Assembly: GCA_033961575.1 (NCBI GenBank)
Contig: CM066728.1
Location: 34,472,352 to 34,536,351, forward strand
DNA from: Aselliscus stoliczkanus
Lineage: Eukaryota > Chordata > Mammalia > Chiroptera > Hipposideridae
Direction of reading: 5' to 3'
DNA: 64,000 bases
The notes beneath the pieces were generated by a model, which had not been told where the DNA came from, did no database searches, and saw only the letters and a program-made list of their open reading frames with translations. Position 1 is the first letter of the stretch; each line of letters starts with the position of its first letter. Made by a program: the position numbers and the translations under genes. Of this stretch, positions 34,042 through 45,739 are shown piece by piece.

Positions 34042-37000
34042 GTAGCCCCCTCCAGGTCGCAGCTTTCTCCCTGCCCGGCTGGGCTGTAACCAGGTCTTGG
34101 GGTGGGAGCTGCCCCTGTGAATTATAACAATGTTTCATTGGTCACCAAGCATTTTATAATTGATAAAGTACTTTCTCTGTGCTTTGGTAACCATGCGCTT
34201 TCCCCTCTCTTATTCTGTTCTGAGGAAGGGTGGCAGTTGGAGTCCTCAGATTACTGATGATGATGTGGAACCAGAAATTGAGTGAGATGCTTTTTTAATG
34301 AGTTCCAAATGGAACCCCTCTATCTTGGAGACCAGCATCCCTAGCATGCTTTTTATTCACCCATCTGCTCTCGTTGTGTAAACTGTGCTCCCATTGGGAA
34401 TTTTCAGAGATTTAGGAATATGGCTTATATCTTACCTAAGCTTTACATAGACGTCTAGATAAGCTAATAGTTTGCACTCCCTTCAAATTGATTTCCCAAC
34501 ATTGACTTAGCCCCTTACAAACTCCTAAGGTCAGGGCAAGATTTGATCCATCGCTGATGAAAAAGCTGGGGCTTAATATTAAAGAATTACTTCTTCCTTA
34601 TTATCAATCAGTTGCTTATCAGTCAGTTGGCCCTTAAGTCTCCTGCACACAGCACTTAGTTGGTGTGTCTGCCCTATTGTTCCGAGAAGGGGTTTGCTCT
34701 AAGTGAAGCACTAAGCCAAGGATAAGAGCTGTTAACACACAAACACACACCCAGGGAACAGCCCTGAGGAAAGCAAAAGGTTGTCACTCACCTTTATGGA
34801 GAAAGAGCGGTTTGTTTGTTGAATGTTTGCACTAGCCACAATTACAACAGTTTGTAAAGCAGCTACTTGGAACGCTGTGGAGAAGTCATGGTTAGAAGAA
34901 ACTTTGGAGCCACGGTAATGGCTGGGCTACTTGATGAGGGAACTTATGGGCCTCTGTTGGCTGGGCAAAATCATGGAAAAAGTTGCACTGAACTGGAGCC
35001 ACACAATAAATTTCATATTCCAATTTAGAACCTCAAGACCTTTAAATTGTATCCTGGTCTTCAGAGTGATTGTAGGTTAGTAATGCATGAGCAGAGAAGG
35101 ATTTTCAGCCCAGAGAAATAATGATAGCAGATTTAAAGGAAGCTGACAGAGTACATTGGCAAATTTGTAATTTCCATTAAAACATGTTGCACTTTAAACA
35201 CTTGAAGATGAAGGCAAATGGGCTTAGTGAGTTGTGAAAAAAAAATTCATCACACATCACCTGGAAAACTCAATTTCGGTGTGTTCAAATTGAATATAAT
35301 GGACAAACTGCTTCATGTTAAAATACAGTGAGTTTCTTGACCATAAACATTTATTAGTGCCTCTTATTTAAAGGAAGATTGCATCTGTGCAGATGTCACA
35401 TTAAATCCTGCCAGTTTTCATTATGTAAATGAGCTGACCCCTCTTTGAGGGGACTCCCTGCAGGGCTGGAAGACATGCAGACATGTGGGCCATTAAGACA
35501 AGGCTCTTCTTGTCCTCTGGGCTCCAGTGGCTAAGGCATGGCCCCAGCCCTTAGCACTCCAGGAAATTGGTTTGCCCTCAGGTCCTGAGATTCTGTGATA
35601 GGCTCAGTGCAGTAGGAGCCAGACACCTTGGACAACTCTAGCTGCCCTCGCATATCCAGGGTCTAGAAAATTCATTGTCATACCAGTCACGTACAATTCT
35701 GGTACCTTACAGATTTTCTTGTTACTTCAAGCTCAGCCTGAGTTAGGAATTTATTGGAAAAGCTGAAAAATCATTAATAAGGGAAGAGTTAGTTTATGAA
35801 AGCTATAATATACCCGTACTTAAGCAATACTGAATTAAGAACATGACAATCTCGTAGTTTAAAATTTTTATCTCAGGTCACATTCAGAGAACCAGGGACC
35901 TTCCATGAGGGCCCTAGAAGACTGTCCCATCTCCCATAACCACAGGGCTAAGGTAGCCAAGAAGCAGACAATGAGATTGCCGAATGCCAACGTACATTGA
36001 ATTCATAGCCACATCAGCTCTCTTAGGCAAAGATGAAGCTCTGATAAGAAAAGATGCAATGGTGAGCATCTAAATAGAGACAGTTGGGTACATTCAAATG
36101 CATCCAAGCACCTAGAGCCTACAGACACCACCGCGCCTCCCACCCTGCAGAAGCAGCCTCCCTCCCTGTCTGAGGAAGCTGGTCCTACCTTGCTTGGAGA
36201 CTCTAGAGAAGTCTGCCCCCAGGTAGGGAGTGCCAGACATATTCATGCCCTACTACTACTCCTTGCTCTTTATCTTTTAGGACTAACAGTAGTCATATTT
36301 CATCTCCCTGCCCCAGGGAGATAAGTAGAAAATACACCCTGGGAAGATACAGTTAAAATATGAAAAGATTTGTAAGCTTTTGTGCATTTATATGCACAGA
36401 AACTTGTGGGCAATCTGTGTGGGATTAGGACCTAAGGATTCTAGACCAGGGAAGGAGGAATGCCGTGTTGGCTTAATGGTGAATTTATTGATATAACTGT
36501 TTCGGCCAGCGATTCTGGATTCAGTATATTAGCTCCAATAGTTTAACTGAAAACTAGACTCAGTGGAGGACTACATTAAATAATATTGAAATGCCAGAAC
36601 TACAGTAGCATAATGTAGGAGTCCAGCGACCTAGGGAGTCAGGATGGGAGGTAATAACATCATTAAAAATGGGGTCTTTGATGTCACTTAGCTACTTGAG
36701 TCAGTGTGGGCTTGGTTACTGTATTGGTTTATAGAGCTACAATAGTAGTCAAAAACGTTTGGCCTGTTGAGATTGTTGATACTGGCTAGTTGGTCATGGG
36801 GTCTAGGGTATATGGGCAGCCTGTGAAAGTTTTACTTGATCTTTGTAGTTGGAAAAACCCTGGTCTGGTAAACAGAGACTTGACCTGCCATCACAGTGGA
36901 GAATCATGGCCTCTTACCCAATTCCCTTAACCTGACCCGGTACACAGACCCAGAGTCCCTGGAATAAAGGTGATGATATGTACAACGCTGCCACACACAT

Positions 37001-37179
37001 GAGTACCGTCAGTCTTCCTTCTCTCTCTTCCAAAGAGAATCGCAGCCACTTATAAGGGAGACTGTAAGTGGGAAAGAGAGACAACCACATTCTGGGGTGC
37101 TTATTGGCTCTGAGCTGATGATAGCCCCTGCAGATCTAAAATACCTATAGTCTACCAGTCAGGGTGGGGATTATGAAGG
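34042..37179. other. Intron 3, repeat-poor first part
   Basis: No gene seen. 34760-35360 looks unique and moderately rich in short AT motifs, and may contain conserved non-coding sequence. Short perfect CA runs occur near 34737-34750. From about 36660 on, the sequence may be distant ERVL internal sequence, but I cannot support this. Confidence 0.4.
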
Positions 37180-37568
37180 TGTATTAGTCAACTCAGGCTG
37201 CTGTAACAAAATACTACATATATAGACTGGGAGGCTTAAACAACAGGAATTTATTTTTCACAATTCTGGAGTCTGGAAAGTCCAAGATATAGGTACCAGC
37301 CACTTCAGTTCCCCAGTGACAGCTGTCTTCTTCATTTGCGAAAGTTGCCTTCTCACTGTGTCCTCACCTGGCAGGGAGGGAGAGATGAAACAAGCTCTCT
37401 GGTATCGTTTTACAAGGGCGCTAATCCTCTGATGAGCGCCCCACCTTCATGACCTCATCAAACTTAATTATCTTCCAAATATCCCATCTCCCAATAGCAT
37501 CACATTGAAGTTTAGGCTGCAACATATGAATTGGGGTGGGGAAATGAGGGGCACAATTCAGTCCATAG
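37180..37568 (-). mobile_element. MLT1-like (ERVL-MaLR) solo LTR, antisense
   Basis: The landmarks, in order, are tgtattagtcaactcaggct, tgggaggcttaaacaacagg, tctcactgtgtcctcacctg, atgacctcatcaaacttaat, cacattgaagtttaggctgc and acaattcagtccatagg. These are the reverse-complement layout of an MLT1 LTR. Non-coding. Confidence 0.85.
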
Positions 37569-37589
37569 GAGAAGGCCAGATGACAAGTA

Positions 37590-37669
37590 TTGGGTTGTCG
37601 GAAAAGTCATGATGCATTTTTGCAATGAAAAACATAGAAAACTACGTCATGACTTTTCCGACAACCCAA
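37590..37669. mobile_element. 80-bp mariner-type palindromic MITE
   Basis: Both ends carry the same 23-bp inverted repeat, starting ttgggttgtcggaaaagtca, identical in the two arms, with further imperfect pairing to the middle. TA dinucleotides flank it (37588-37589 and 37670-37671). It has no coding capacity and would need a mariner transposase with matching ends. The perfect arms suggest a recent insertion. Confidence 0.93.
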
Positions 37670-37679
37670 TAGTATAATT

Positions 37680-38340
37680 ACCTGAATCTGTATGTGATGG
37701 ACCTAATCCACTGCACACCATCGGGGAGATAACATTTTCAATGCCCTGGAGATATATTAATAGTAAATGCTCCCAACTAGCGACAGTATATGGTGCTGCT
37801 GTTTTCTGGTCCAAGGACCAAGAGGTAGAAGTAGAAGTGGTTTCTCTCATTTATATACCTAAAACCTCACTTTAAGAAATTGTTGCTTCTCATCCTTACA
37901 ACTTTGAGCTCTGCTGGTTTAGAAGTCTTATTCCCATGGGAACTATGTCTTCATCAAAGAATACAACAGTGAATCCCATTACTGGCCACCAGGCCCTTGG
38001 CAATGAAGTGAGTTACCATACTGAAGGGGTGATTGACACTGCCAATCAAGAGGAAATTGAATTATTGCTACACCATGTGGCAGGAAGGACTACCTCCTAG
38101 AAATCGCCCAGTGGTAAAAGTTAGTGGATTAGAACAACCCAGCACAAGTCAGACCACTGAGTCCCCTCAGGAGTAAAGATTTTTGAATTCATTGGGTAAA
38201 GAATTCTCACTACCTGAGAGGCTGGCCAAACACAGAAGAAATAGGGGTTTCGTAGTGGAAGAAGGAAAGTATAAATATCAACTATAGCTTCATGACCAGT
38301 TGCAAATACATTGGTGAAACTTACGCTTCAATAGTTAGTT
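37680..38340 (+). mobile_element. Decayed endogenous retrovirus internal region (ERVL/MaLR dUTPase-like)
   Basis: From about 37878 the + strand keeps a familiar order of blocks from ERVL-type internal sequence: ttgttgcttctcatccttac, then ttgagctctgctggtttaga, ggggtgattgacactgccaa, gaggaaattgaattattgct and, later, gtagtggaagaaggaaagta with tcatgaccagttgcaaatac. In intact relatives this region encodes a dUTPase-like domain; here stops and shifts break every frame. The MITE and the MLT1 LTR lie just upstream. It is a fossil without coding ability. Confidence 0.6.
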
Positions 38341-39429
38341 TATATAATACGTAGGTGTATTTGCCATTGAACCAGAAGTGGAGTGATCACTTAACAGTGG
38401 GTTCACTACCTGATGAGACTTTGGGTCTCCCATCTTGGTGAGAAAATGAGTCCATTTATAGCTGAATGAGAGAGAGATACAGAAACTTGGTGTCTTTGCT
38501 ACGGCAGTTTGAAAATCTCAATGTAAGAGGCTGTGTATGGTTGTCAAGTAGCCAGTGAGAGCAGACTATGATGGATATCTTCTGGCACTTGGTACATTAC
38601 CACCCCCTCTCTCTACACTCCCCAGAATCAAAGAGGCTGGACTCTGGGGACTATTTCCAGACTCCCTTAACAACTGCGTTCTGAAAACAGCATTGGCTCT
38701 GCCCATGAGATATGTTTGCATGGGTTTGCAAACATGTCCCCCAAAGCAGATGTACAGCTTTGGGGGCATTGGGTCCTGCATTAACTGGTCGACCCTGCAG
38801 CTGTGAGCAGGTTTGAAGGCAGCAGTCGTTTTCTGATCTTTGAGGGGAGCGCAGCTATGACACAAATCTGACAGCTCCCTGTGGCCTCCACACCCCCCCC
38901 CTTCTCTGGCTTAAAGTATTTACATCCTTTCTCCTTGAAACATCCAGTTCAGTTTGTATTCCTAACTAAACCCTGCCTAATGCATCCTAAATCCTATCTC
39001 CTAGGAATAAACAATGAACATTTTGTATATAAACATAGTCTTCTAAAAAATTTTATTCATGAATATTTTAAACAAATTGGATCATATAGCACACATTGTT
39101 TTGTAATACATCCTTCTTTACTTAACTGAATCTTATGAGTGTCTTTTTTAAATGCTCACCAGACTTGGGGAGATTATATAATGTGATGGGGAAAATGGAA
39201 AAATACATCAGTAGCTCACTGTGGATCTAAGCGGGGGAAAGATGTCTAAGCAAATTAAACATGAGATCTTTCATTTCCCAAGGAGATTATTTCCTTTTTC
39301 CAAAAGCTATTCTCATGAAAACATCAACTCTTCACTGCATGAGGACTCCACATTTTCTGCTGCATTTCCCACTGTCTCGTTAGCCCACTGCTGTCTGACT
39401 TCTGACCCTAACAGTTTGCCAGCACTCCC
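38341..39429. other. Intron 3 sequence, nothing recognised
   Basis: Probably partly ancient repeat (a stretch around 38560-38880 looks repeat-like) but no family can be named. No gene. Confidence 0.4.
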
Positions 39430-39673
39430 TGAGCTATGGACTGAATTGTGTCCCTGCCAAAATTCATATATTGAAGCCCTCAACCTCCATGTGATGGTAT
39501 TTAGAGATGGGACCTTTGGGAGGTAATTCAGTTTAGATGAGGTCATGAGGATGGGACCTGCATGATGGGATTAGTGAGCAATCTTATAAGAAGAGACACT
39601 AGAGAACACACGTTGGCTTGCTGGGCTGCATGTTCTCTCTCTCTCTCTCTCTCTGTCTCTGTCTCTCTCTGTC

Positions 39674-39719
<46 letters not shown>

Positions 39720-40000
39720 CCTCCCTCCCTCCCCCCCTGTCCCTCCCTCCCTCCCTCCCTCCCTCCCTCCCTGCCTCCCTCCCTCCCTCCCTCCCTCCTT
39801 CCCTCCCTCTCTCCCACCCATATGTGGACACTGTGAGAAGGCAGGCCATCTACAAGCCAGGAAGAGAGCACTTACCAGGAACTGGCAATGCTGGCACCTT
39901 GATCTTGAACTTCTAGCCTCCAGAACTGTAAGAAAATAAATTCCTATTGTTCCAGCTAGCCAGCCTATGCTGTTTTGTTATAGTAGTCCGAGCTAAGACA
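39430..40000 (+). mobile_element. MLT1-like (ERVL-MaLR) solo LTR with expanded internal microsatellite
   Basis: Starts tgagctatggactgaattgt, then aaattcatatattgaagccc, catgtgatggtatttagaga, tgaggtcatgaggatgggac, ataagaagagacactagaga; after the CT tract it resumes with aggccatctacaagccagga, ggcaccttgatcttgaactt, ctccagaactgtaagaaaat and ends gtagtccgagctaagaca. This is an MLT1 LTR in + orientation. Confidence 0.85.
39634..39816. repeat. (CT)n-(CCCT)n pure polypyrimidine tract
   Basis: About 183 bp of C and T with only scattered G (in gtct units and one gcct), inside the MLT1 LTR. CT and GTCT units come first, CCCT units second. The long Leu/Ser/Pro frames and their Arg/Glu mirror frames here are artefacts. 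Confidence 0.95.
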
Positions 40001-40263
40001 CTTTTGTTGCATACCAGCAGTGATTTCTTCATTTCACTAATGACTTTTTCTTGTTGCCAGTCCTTTCCGGCAGCCTTTGACCCTAAATCCTCCTTCCTGG
40101 TGTGCTCTCTGGAACCTCTAGGACCCTGTAGGCCCTAGGTCTTCTCTCCTGCCCTTGAAATCCATCCTCAGCTTTGGCTGTTACCCTGGGCTCTCTCCCC
40201 TACACCTTTCTTTCACCTTGAACTACCACAGTGGGAAAGCAGTGACCCCTCCTACCTGTGTCA
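40001..40263. other. Intron 3 sequence, nothing recognised
   Basis: Unrecognised C+T-rich sequence between the LTR and a SINE. Confidence 0.45.
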
Positions 40264-40279
40264 CCTTGCCTTTGTACTT

Positions 40280-40388
40280 TTTTTTTTTTGGGGGGGGCAG
40301 TGTCACTGGCCCTCATAAGTGGGACCCGAACTGGGGCCGCTGTCTTCCCAAGCCAGCGCTTAACTGCCACGCCACTCGGCCGGCCCTG
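40280..40388 (-). mobile_element. Short tRNA-derived SINE, antisense
   Basis: Poly(T), a G run, then cagtgtcactggccctcata, gggacccgaactggggccgc and ccacgccactcggccggccc: the short bat SINE in reverse. A perfect 16-bp target duplication, ccttgcctttgtactt, lies at 40264-40279 and 40389-40404. Confidence 0.93.
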
Positions 40389-40404
40389 CCTTGCCTTTGT
40401 ACTT

Positions 40405-41484
40405 AACCCTTCTGCTTCCTTGTCTGCGAAATGCTTCTCATTTGGCGACTGAAATACTTATCCAGAGCCTCCATCTACTCTGACATAATCCGATCGCTAA
40501 GATGTTAGGTCTGCACCAGCAACATTGTCTTTCTTCCGGCCTTTCTGCCCACACTTTGACCTGTGTGCTGCGTCTGTCTAGCTTCATGTTGCTGCATCTC
40601 AAACACAATGTAAACCAAACCTTGTTATCTCCTGGCAAAACATGTTGTTTTGATTAAATCCTGGCCTGAAAGGTAAAATATAATGAAATAGAAATGAAAC
40701 CCAGAGAAATAAGATAGATTTCTCTCTCCCTGTCTTCCTATGTGGTGTATTAACCATTGTTTACTATTTAGAAGTTCTTGAATATAGATCCTAAATCATT
40801 CAATGTTGTCAAAACTGGTACTCAGTGATAAGGCTGGATTACTATATATGTAGGAGAGCATTTCAAAATCCCATTTGTTCAGTTATTCACCAAAGATGCG
40901 CAGAAGCGTCAGAGCTTCTGCTGTGTATGAAAAAATAAGAAGAGGTAGAATTGAAGAAAGAATCAGGACTTGACTCCTCACTCATATCCTGCTCTAGATC
41001 CTTTGAGAGGACTGAAAGGAATACATTTCCTCCTTACATCAAAAAAAAATCTTTGTTCTTTAAAAAACTCATGGCCATTTCAGGGCAAGTCTGCCTTTAA
41101 TTGTAAGAAAAACAGAATGTAGTTCAAAAAACCCACAGGGCTTAGCTGGACATAGTTAACTGACAGTTACCAAGACAGGCAGATGTCCACCTGGGTCTAG
41201 TTCACATCACTCCAATCCAATGACAAGGCATGAATGCACACCCCAAAGTAAAACAGACATAGGCATTGCTAATGTAGTAATATTGTCATCGAATGTTGCT
41301 GATTTCATACTACTTCAGCTTGAGGTCTGGAAAGCATGGTAAGAATTATACTGTCATTGACTTTTCCCTTTTCTGGTTAGATCATTTCACCCCTGGTCAA
41401 TCATGAGAAGGAATTTTTAGAAATAGACAGCAACAAAAATGTTTCCTCCGGTTACCGTATTAGAGTATTGTTTCGTTAGTACTA
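40405..41484. other. Intron 3 sequence, nothing recognised
   Basis: No gene or nameable repeat seen. Confidence 0.5.
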
Positions 41485-41625
41485 AATTTAGGAATTAGGC
41501 TGTACTGCTAACTAGTTGCCTAATCTTCGGTAAGTTGCTTCACCTCTTGAAGCTTCAGTTGACTTATTTGTAAAATAAAGGTATTGATCCTGACTTAGAT
41601 GGCTGCTAAGATCGCCTCCTGTCTG
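41485..41625 (+). repeat. MIR SINE fragment
   Basis: gtactgctaactagttgcct, then taagttgcttcacctcttga and cagttgacttatttgtaaaa, then aaggtattgatcctgactta follow MIR on the + strand. Confidence 0.7.
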
Positions 41626-42899
41626 CCAGCCTGTGACTTTTCTACCACTGCTGGTTACCTAGGTGTGTGTACAATCTAATTAATGTCTGCCTCCTTAGGA
41701 CTGTTTTTGTTTTGTTTTGTTTAATTTATTTATTTATTTTAATTTCAGGTGTAATAGTTAGACACTCACACCCCTCAGAAAGGTCTGCTTTTATTTTGTT
41801 CTGTTGCTTAAGCTAGTAGCAAATATTAATCCTTGCAACTGTAAATAAAGCAACTGGGAAACACTTCACAGATGTTTCTAAGTGAAGGAAATAATGTACA
41901 GTTAGAATCCTATGCGATGATCTTTTAGGTTTCAAAGAGAAACACCCAAGAACTTTATAATTCCATTAATACAGAACTACCATGACAGTGTATAATTATC
42001 AACATTTATCAGTTTATCAGAGCATCTGTTTTTTTGGCTTAAAATGATCACTTACTTCTTGGACCTTGTTATGTTTTCTTCCTTTTTATCACCACACTAA
42101 CAGTTGGTGTTCTTTTGGGAGGCATTTTTTCCCCCAAAGAAGTAAGCTATCACTTGCCAAGAGTTACAATATACACAACAGAAGGAAGAAAACAATAAAG
42201 TCACTTCGAGATGCTGATGCTGTGTCATTAGATAGACACCTTAGCAGCTTGGTCACTCACGGCTACACGGAACAGCGCTGAAAACACACCTTTGATTCGT
42301 GCCTTTGTAAAACCGCTATGTTTTTTGGCTTCTCATTCCATTGCTCTTCTCCTCAATCATGCAGCAGAGAGAGAAAGCTCCCTCGCATCAGTCTCCTACA
42401 TATGCTGTGATCCCACGTGGACTGTCAATTTATAAAGGGCCCTGAGAGAGAATTGGCTTTTGCCATTTCTCAGTCCCACATTCCTAATGATGCCAATAGC
42501 GATGTGCAGGAGGAGGGAAGCACATGCGGCTCATGAGTTTTCACCAAAGTGGGAGAAACAACAGGGTCGCACCCACCTTGTAGTATTCAGGCTTGGTTTA
42601 ACCTTTCTCTACCTCATTCTGTGTGACACAACACCCTGCCTGCTCTTCTCACAAGGCTGCTGCTTTGGGCGCTGTAATACTTATTATGATTATCACAGGA
42701 GGAACCTTAGCCAAGGGTCAGCCCTTCCCTGCGGGGTCGAGAATATAGACCTGTGCTGCGCCCCCTGCTTCTTTTATGTGTTCCCATACAAGATCTCAGC
42801 AACATTTACTCCTTCCCCTGAATTCCTAGACCCCCCACATTTTATCATTATTTCTACCATCTAACCCTGATTCCTGCTTCCTTCATTACACTAAATTCT
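41626..42899. other. Intron 3 sequence, nothing recognised
   Basis: AT-rich and unassigned; a 134-codon open frame at 42460-42864 has no known similarity and no splice logic. Confidence 0.45.
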
Positions 42900-43190
42900 T
42901 GTTTTGATCAAAATTGCCCACTCAACAAGTGGTCCCCCCTTCCCCCCCTCCAGCTTCATGCATCCATCTTGCACCCCATTTGGGTTTCAGCCACACGGAA
43001 CCACTTATTCCTCTCCAAGCCTCCACATAGTCACATCCACAGGCTCCTCTGAGCCTTTGCATGTGCCCTTCCACCCTCATGCCCTATCTCAAATCCGCTT
43101 GCCTTGGGACTCATCTGGAGTGCTGCTCCATCCAGGAAGTCTTCCTGGGTCACTACCCACCTGCAGCCCAGCCTGCCCCTCCCATGTCTA
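42900..43190 (+). repeat. L2-type LINE fragment
   Basis: The order ctctgagcctttgcatgtgc, ccaccctcatgccctatctc, then ccatccaggaagtcttcctg follows the L2 3' half, which reads 'gggcctttgcacatgc ... gaggccttccctgacc'. Confidence 0.65.
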
Positions 43191-44220
43191 ACAAGGCATC
43201 CTTCTTAGGTTAGAATTCCTTGCAAACATATTTGCCTCCCGGAAGACAGCACCCATCTGGCCTTGGCTTTCCTCTCCTTGTTTTGGTGCTTGGAAACATT
43301 GACTGAGGATCCTTAATGTGTATTTCATGACATTAAAAGGCCCCTGGCTCAGATGACATTTCTCATGTGGTAGGATTCTCACACTATGCTCCTGACCTCA
43401 GGAAGGGATGTCCCAGCAGCCAGAGCTGCCTTCCCCCACCTCTTTCCTATGCACTCCTTTATAAAGTTCATCCTAATAACCTCTAGAAGTAATTCCTTAC
43501 GAAGCCAAAGATTTGGCAGGCACTATATGTTTTGGAACCTGCCAAGCCAGGAGGGTTTCAGATGACTTTCAAAGACTTTTCTTTCAAATGCCATTTATAT
43601 GAGAGACACAGCAGCAACATTTATCTGGCTTGCTTGGCTGTAAACCAGCCTCACCCAAACTGAAGCTGATTACATTGGCCATGCAACAAAGGTAATTTAT
43701 TCATCATACACAAAATCTCCCATTAACGGAAATCGGAATTCTAACTGCTGATTGAAAGGAAAGCTGATATATCAGGACACAATTATCCTCTAAACCAAAA
43801 TGGCAACTCTTAAGGGTACTTACTCTTTCATTTTTTTTTTAATACCCTAAACCTAATTACTGTCAGCTTTGCAGGTATCCAATAGTTAACTTATTCATAG
43901 AACATAAACCTATATATTTTTTGCCTTCACTCCACTCTATTTCACATTTTGCATATCTGAGGATCTTTATGTCTGTTTAAATTTGCCCAGATTTGGGTGG
44001 CTCATATTAAAAAATACCTTATAAAGCAGGGACTCAACTGAATCTCTTCCCGGGGAGGGAGTTGATGTCTTGAGAGAACTAAGGACTCTTCAGAGTTGCT
44101 CGCACTTCTCTAAGTTTATAGATGTATCTCCCCAGCTTAAAATGGCAATAGCCTCTTCCCCAAGTTCTAGTGATTTCCACCATCTTAGTCTACCCAAAAC
44201 CTGAGACTGTAGGCTTTCTG

Positions 44221-44223
<3 letters not shown>
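43191..44223. other. Intron 3 sequence, possible conserved block
   Basis: No gene. 43500-43830 is unique-looking and AT-rich (tttcaaatgccatttatatg, ggtaatttattcatcataca), a candidate conserved element only by appearance. Confidence 0.4.

Positions 44224-44272
<49 letters not shown>
44224..44272. repeat. (CA)n microsatellite
   Basis: Uninterrupted CA repeat of about 24 units. Confidence 0.97.
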
Positions 44273-44274
<2 letters not shown>

Positions 44275-45317
44275 CAAAAATTTAAAGTGAATGCCAGCCT
44301 GAGAGGATTTCTTCTCTTTCTATCTTTCTTCACAAACACCCTCCCCCTGGGGCTGAGCAGACACCTGTTGGCTTTCCAACCTCGTAATTAAACCCCCTGA
44401 CAATTTTCTCCTCGGGCTCACTTGCAAAATAAATGCTTCAAAGAGGGTGAATTTTGCTCTCTCCATGTCTGTGTCCAGTGTGCAGTGATGATGGTGGTAT
44501 AGGAGGAGGAAGTATGTGTATGCTTTGGAATACATACTACAATTTTAAATTTTCTTCCCTTACTCATAACTAATTCAGAGACCAGAAGGTTGAGGGATCC
44601 ATGAAGGGCTCGGAAGGGATGGGTGTTCTTGTGCAAATGAAACACAATTTCATTTAAATGTGATCTTCCCTTTAGGAAATGCTAACTGCAGGAAATAGAC
44701 CCTTGAGTGGTATTCTCTCACTCATTATTTCCATTTTCCTCCTCACTCCATCCTTTCCCTTTTCTCTAACTCCACTTACTTCCTTTGGGGAAATTAAGTG
44801 TGATATTTTTTAGGCTTGCTGATCCATATACCTCTCAAAGCATCCCTTTTGTTCTGCACAGACGAGGTGTTGGCTTTCCGGTAGCTCCAGCCCCAGCACC
44901 TCCTTATGTTCTCTTCCAAGAACAAAGACCACCAGGGGTACCCTCCAGGCAACAGGACATGCTATTTCTGTTCAGACTCTTGAGTATTTTGCTCACTGTA
45001 GCATCTTAGTTCTTTTTCACCTTGGAATTTGAGGGACTGAAGAAATCTAATTTCTTCAGGAAATCTTTGAAGGGGAAAAGCTCCTAGTAGACTGACAGAT
45101 GAACCTACAGGGGTATGTGTGTGGACACAGAAGCAACCTTTCAGTTTCACGCTGACCATAGATGCGACTGTCTATTTGGCCTGAAGGAATTCTGGTCCAA
45201 ATGGCCAGGGGTCTCTTTTCTCTCTTCATGTCTTTTTTCTTGTCCTTAGAAAACATAGTCTCTAGGGATTTGTCTTGCATCTCTGTTAAGTGGTGGCTGA
45301 CTCGCCTTTGTTCTCAG
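44273..45317 (+). other. End of intron 3 before MCC exon 4
   Basis: Unique intronic sequence; the acceptor tract (ctcgcctttgttctcag) immediately precedes exon 4. Confidence 0.5.
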
Positions 45318-45460
45318 GGAGGAAGATGAGTACTCAGAGCTACGATCAGAACTCAGCCAGAGTCAACAGGAAGCCAACGAGGACTCGCGAAGCATGGACC
45401 AAGACCAGACCTCCGTCTCCATCCCCGAAAACCAGTCCACCATGGTCACTGCTGACATGG
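45318..45460 (+). CDS. MCC: MCC coding exon (exon 4 of the short isoform)
   Basis: The first base completes the Arg codon begun in the previous exon. The exon then encodes EEDEYSELRSELSQSQQEAN, continues through a Ser/Asp-rich stretch, and ends STMVTADM plus the first base of an Asp codon. The acceptor ctcgcctttgttctcag ends at 45317 and the donor is gtgagt at 45461. Length is 143 nt, entering in phase 2 and leaving in phase 1. The first half continues the coiled coil; the second half (SRSMDQDQTSVSIPENQ) is polar and probably a flexible linker between helices. Compared with remembered human MCC the SQSQHEVNED segment reads SQSQQEANED. This is the only exon whose protein sequence shows two close substitutions. 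Confidence 0.96.
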
Positions 45461-45739
45461 GTGAGTGTGCCTGCCATTGCCACAGAGCCAGAGTGTGGTT
45501 TCTGTAATAGGTATTTATAAAACCGGTAGGCAGCCTGAATTAAAATTAAATTTGTCAAGGAGTTTGATGAGTAGATGAAGGCACATTCATTTCAGCCCCT
45601 TAAATACTACTTTGTTGGTCAAAATGGAACTGAAGAGCTGAATTAGCTTTCTGCCTTGATGTTTGTGATTCAAACATATGTCACCTATACTTGGAAATTC
45701 TGGAAGTAGGGAACCAGTTAAAAAGGCTATTTGGTATTC

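Noticed and set aside
33773..34138. 121-codon minus-strand frame
   Set aside because: It lies opposite MCC exon 3, where a helix-coding exon often leaves the reverse strand open.
39543..39939. Long Arg/Glu/Gly-rich and Leu/Ser/Pro-rich frames
   Set aside because: Products of translating a CT/CCCT microsatellite in all frames.
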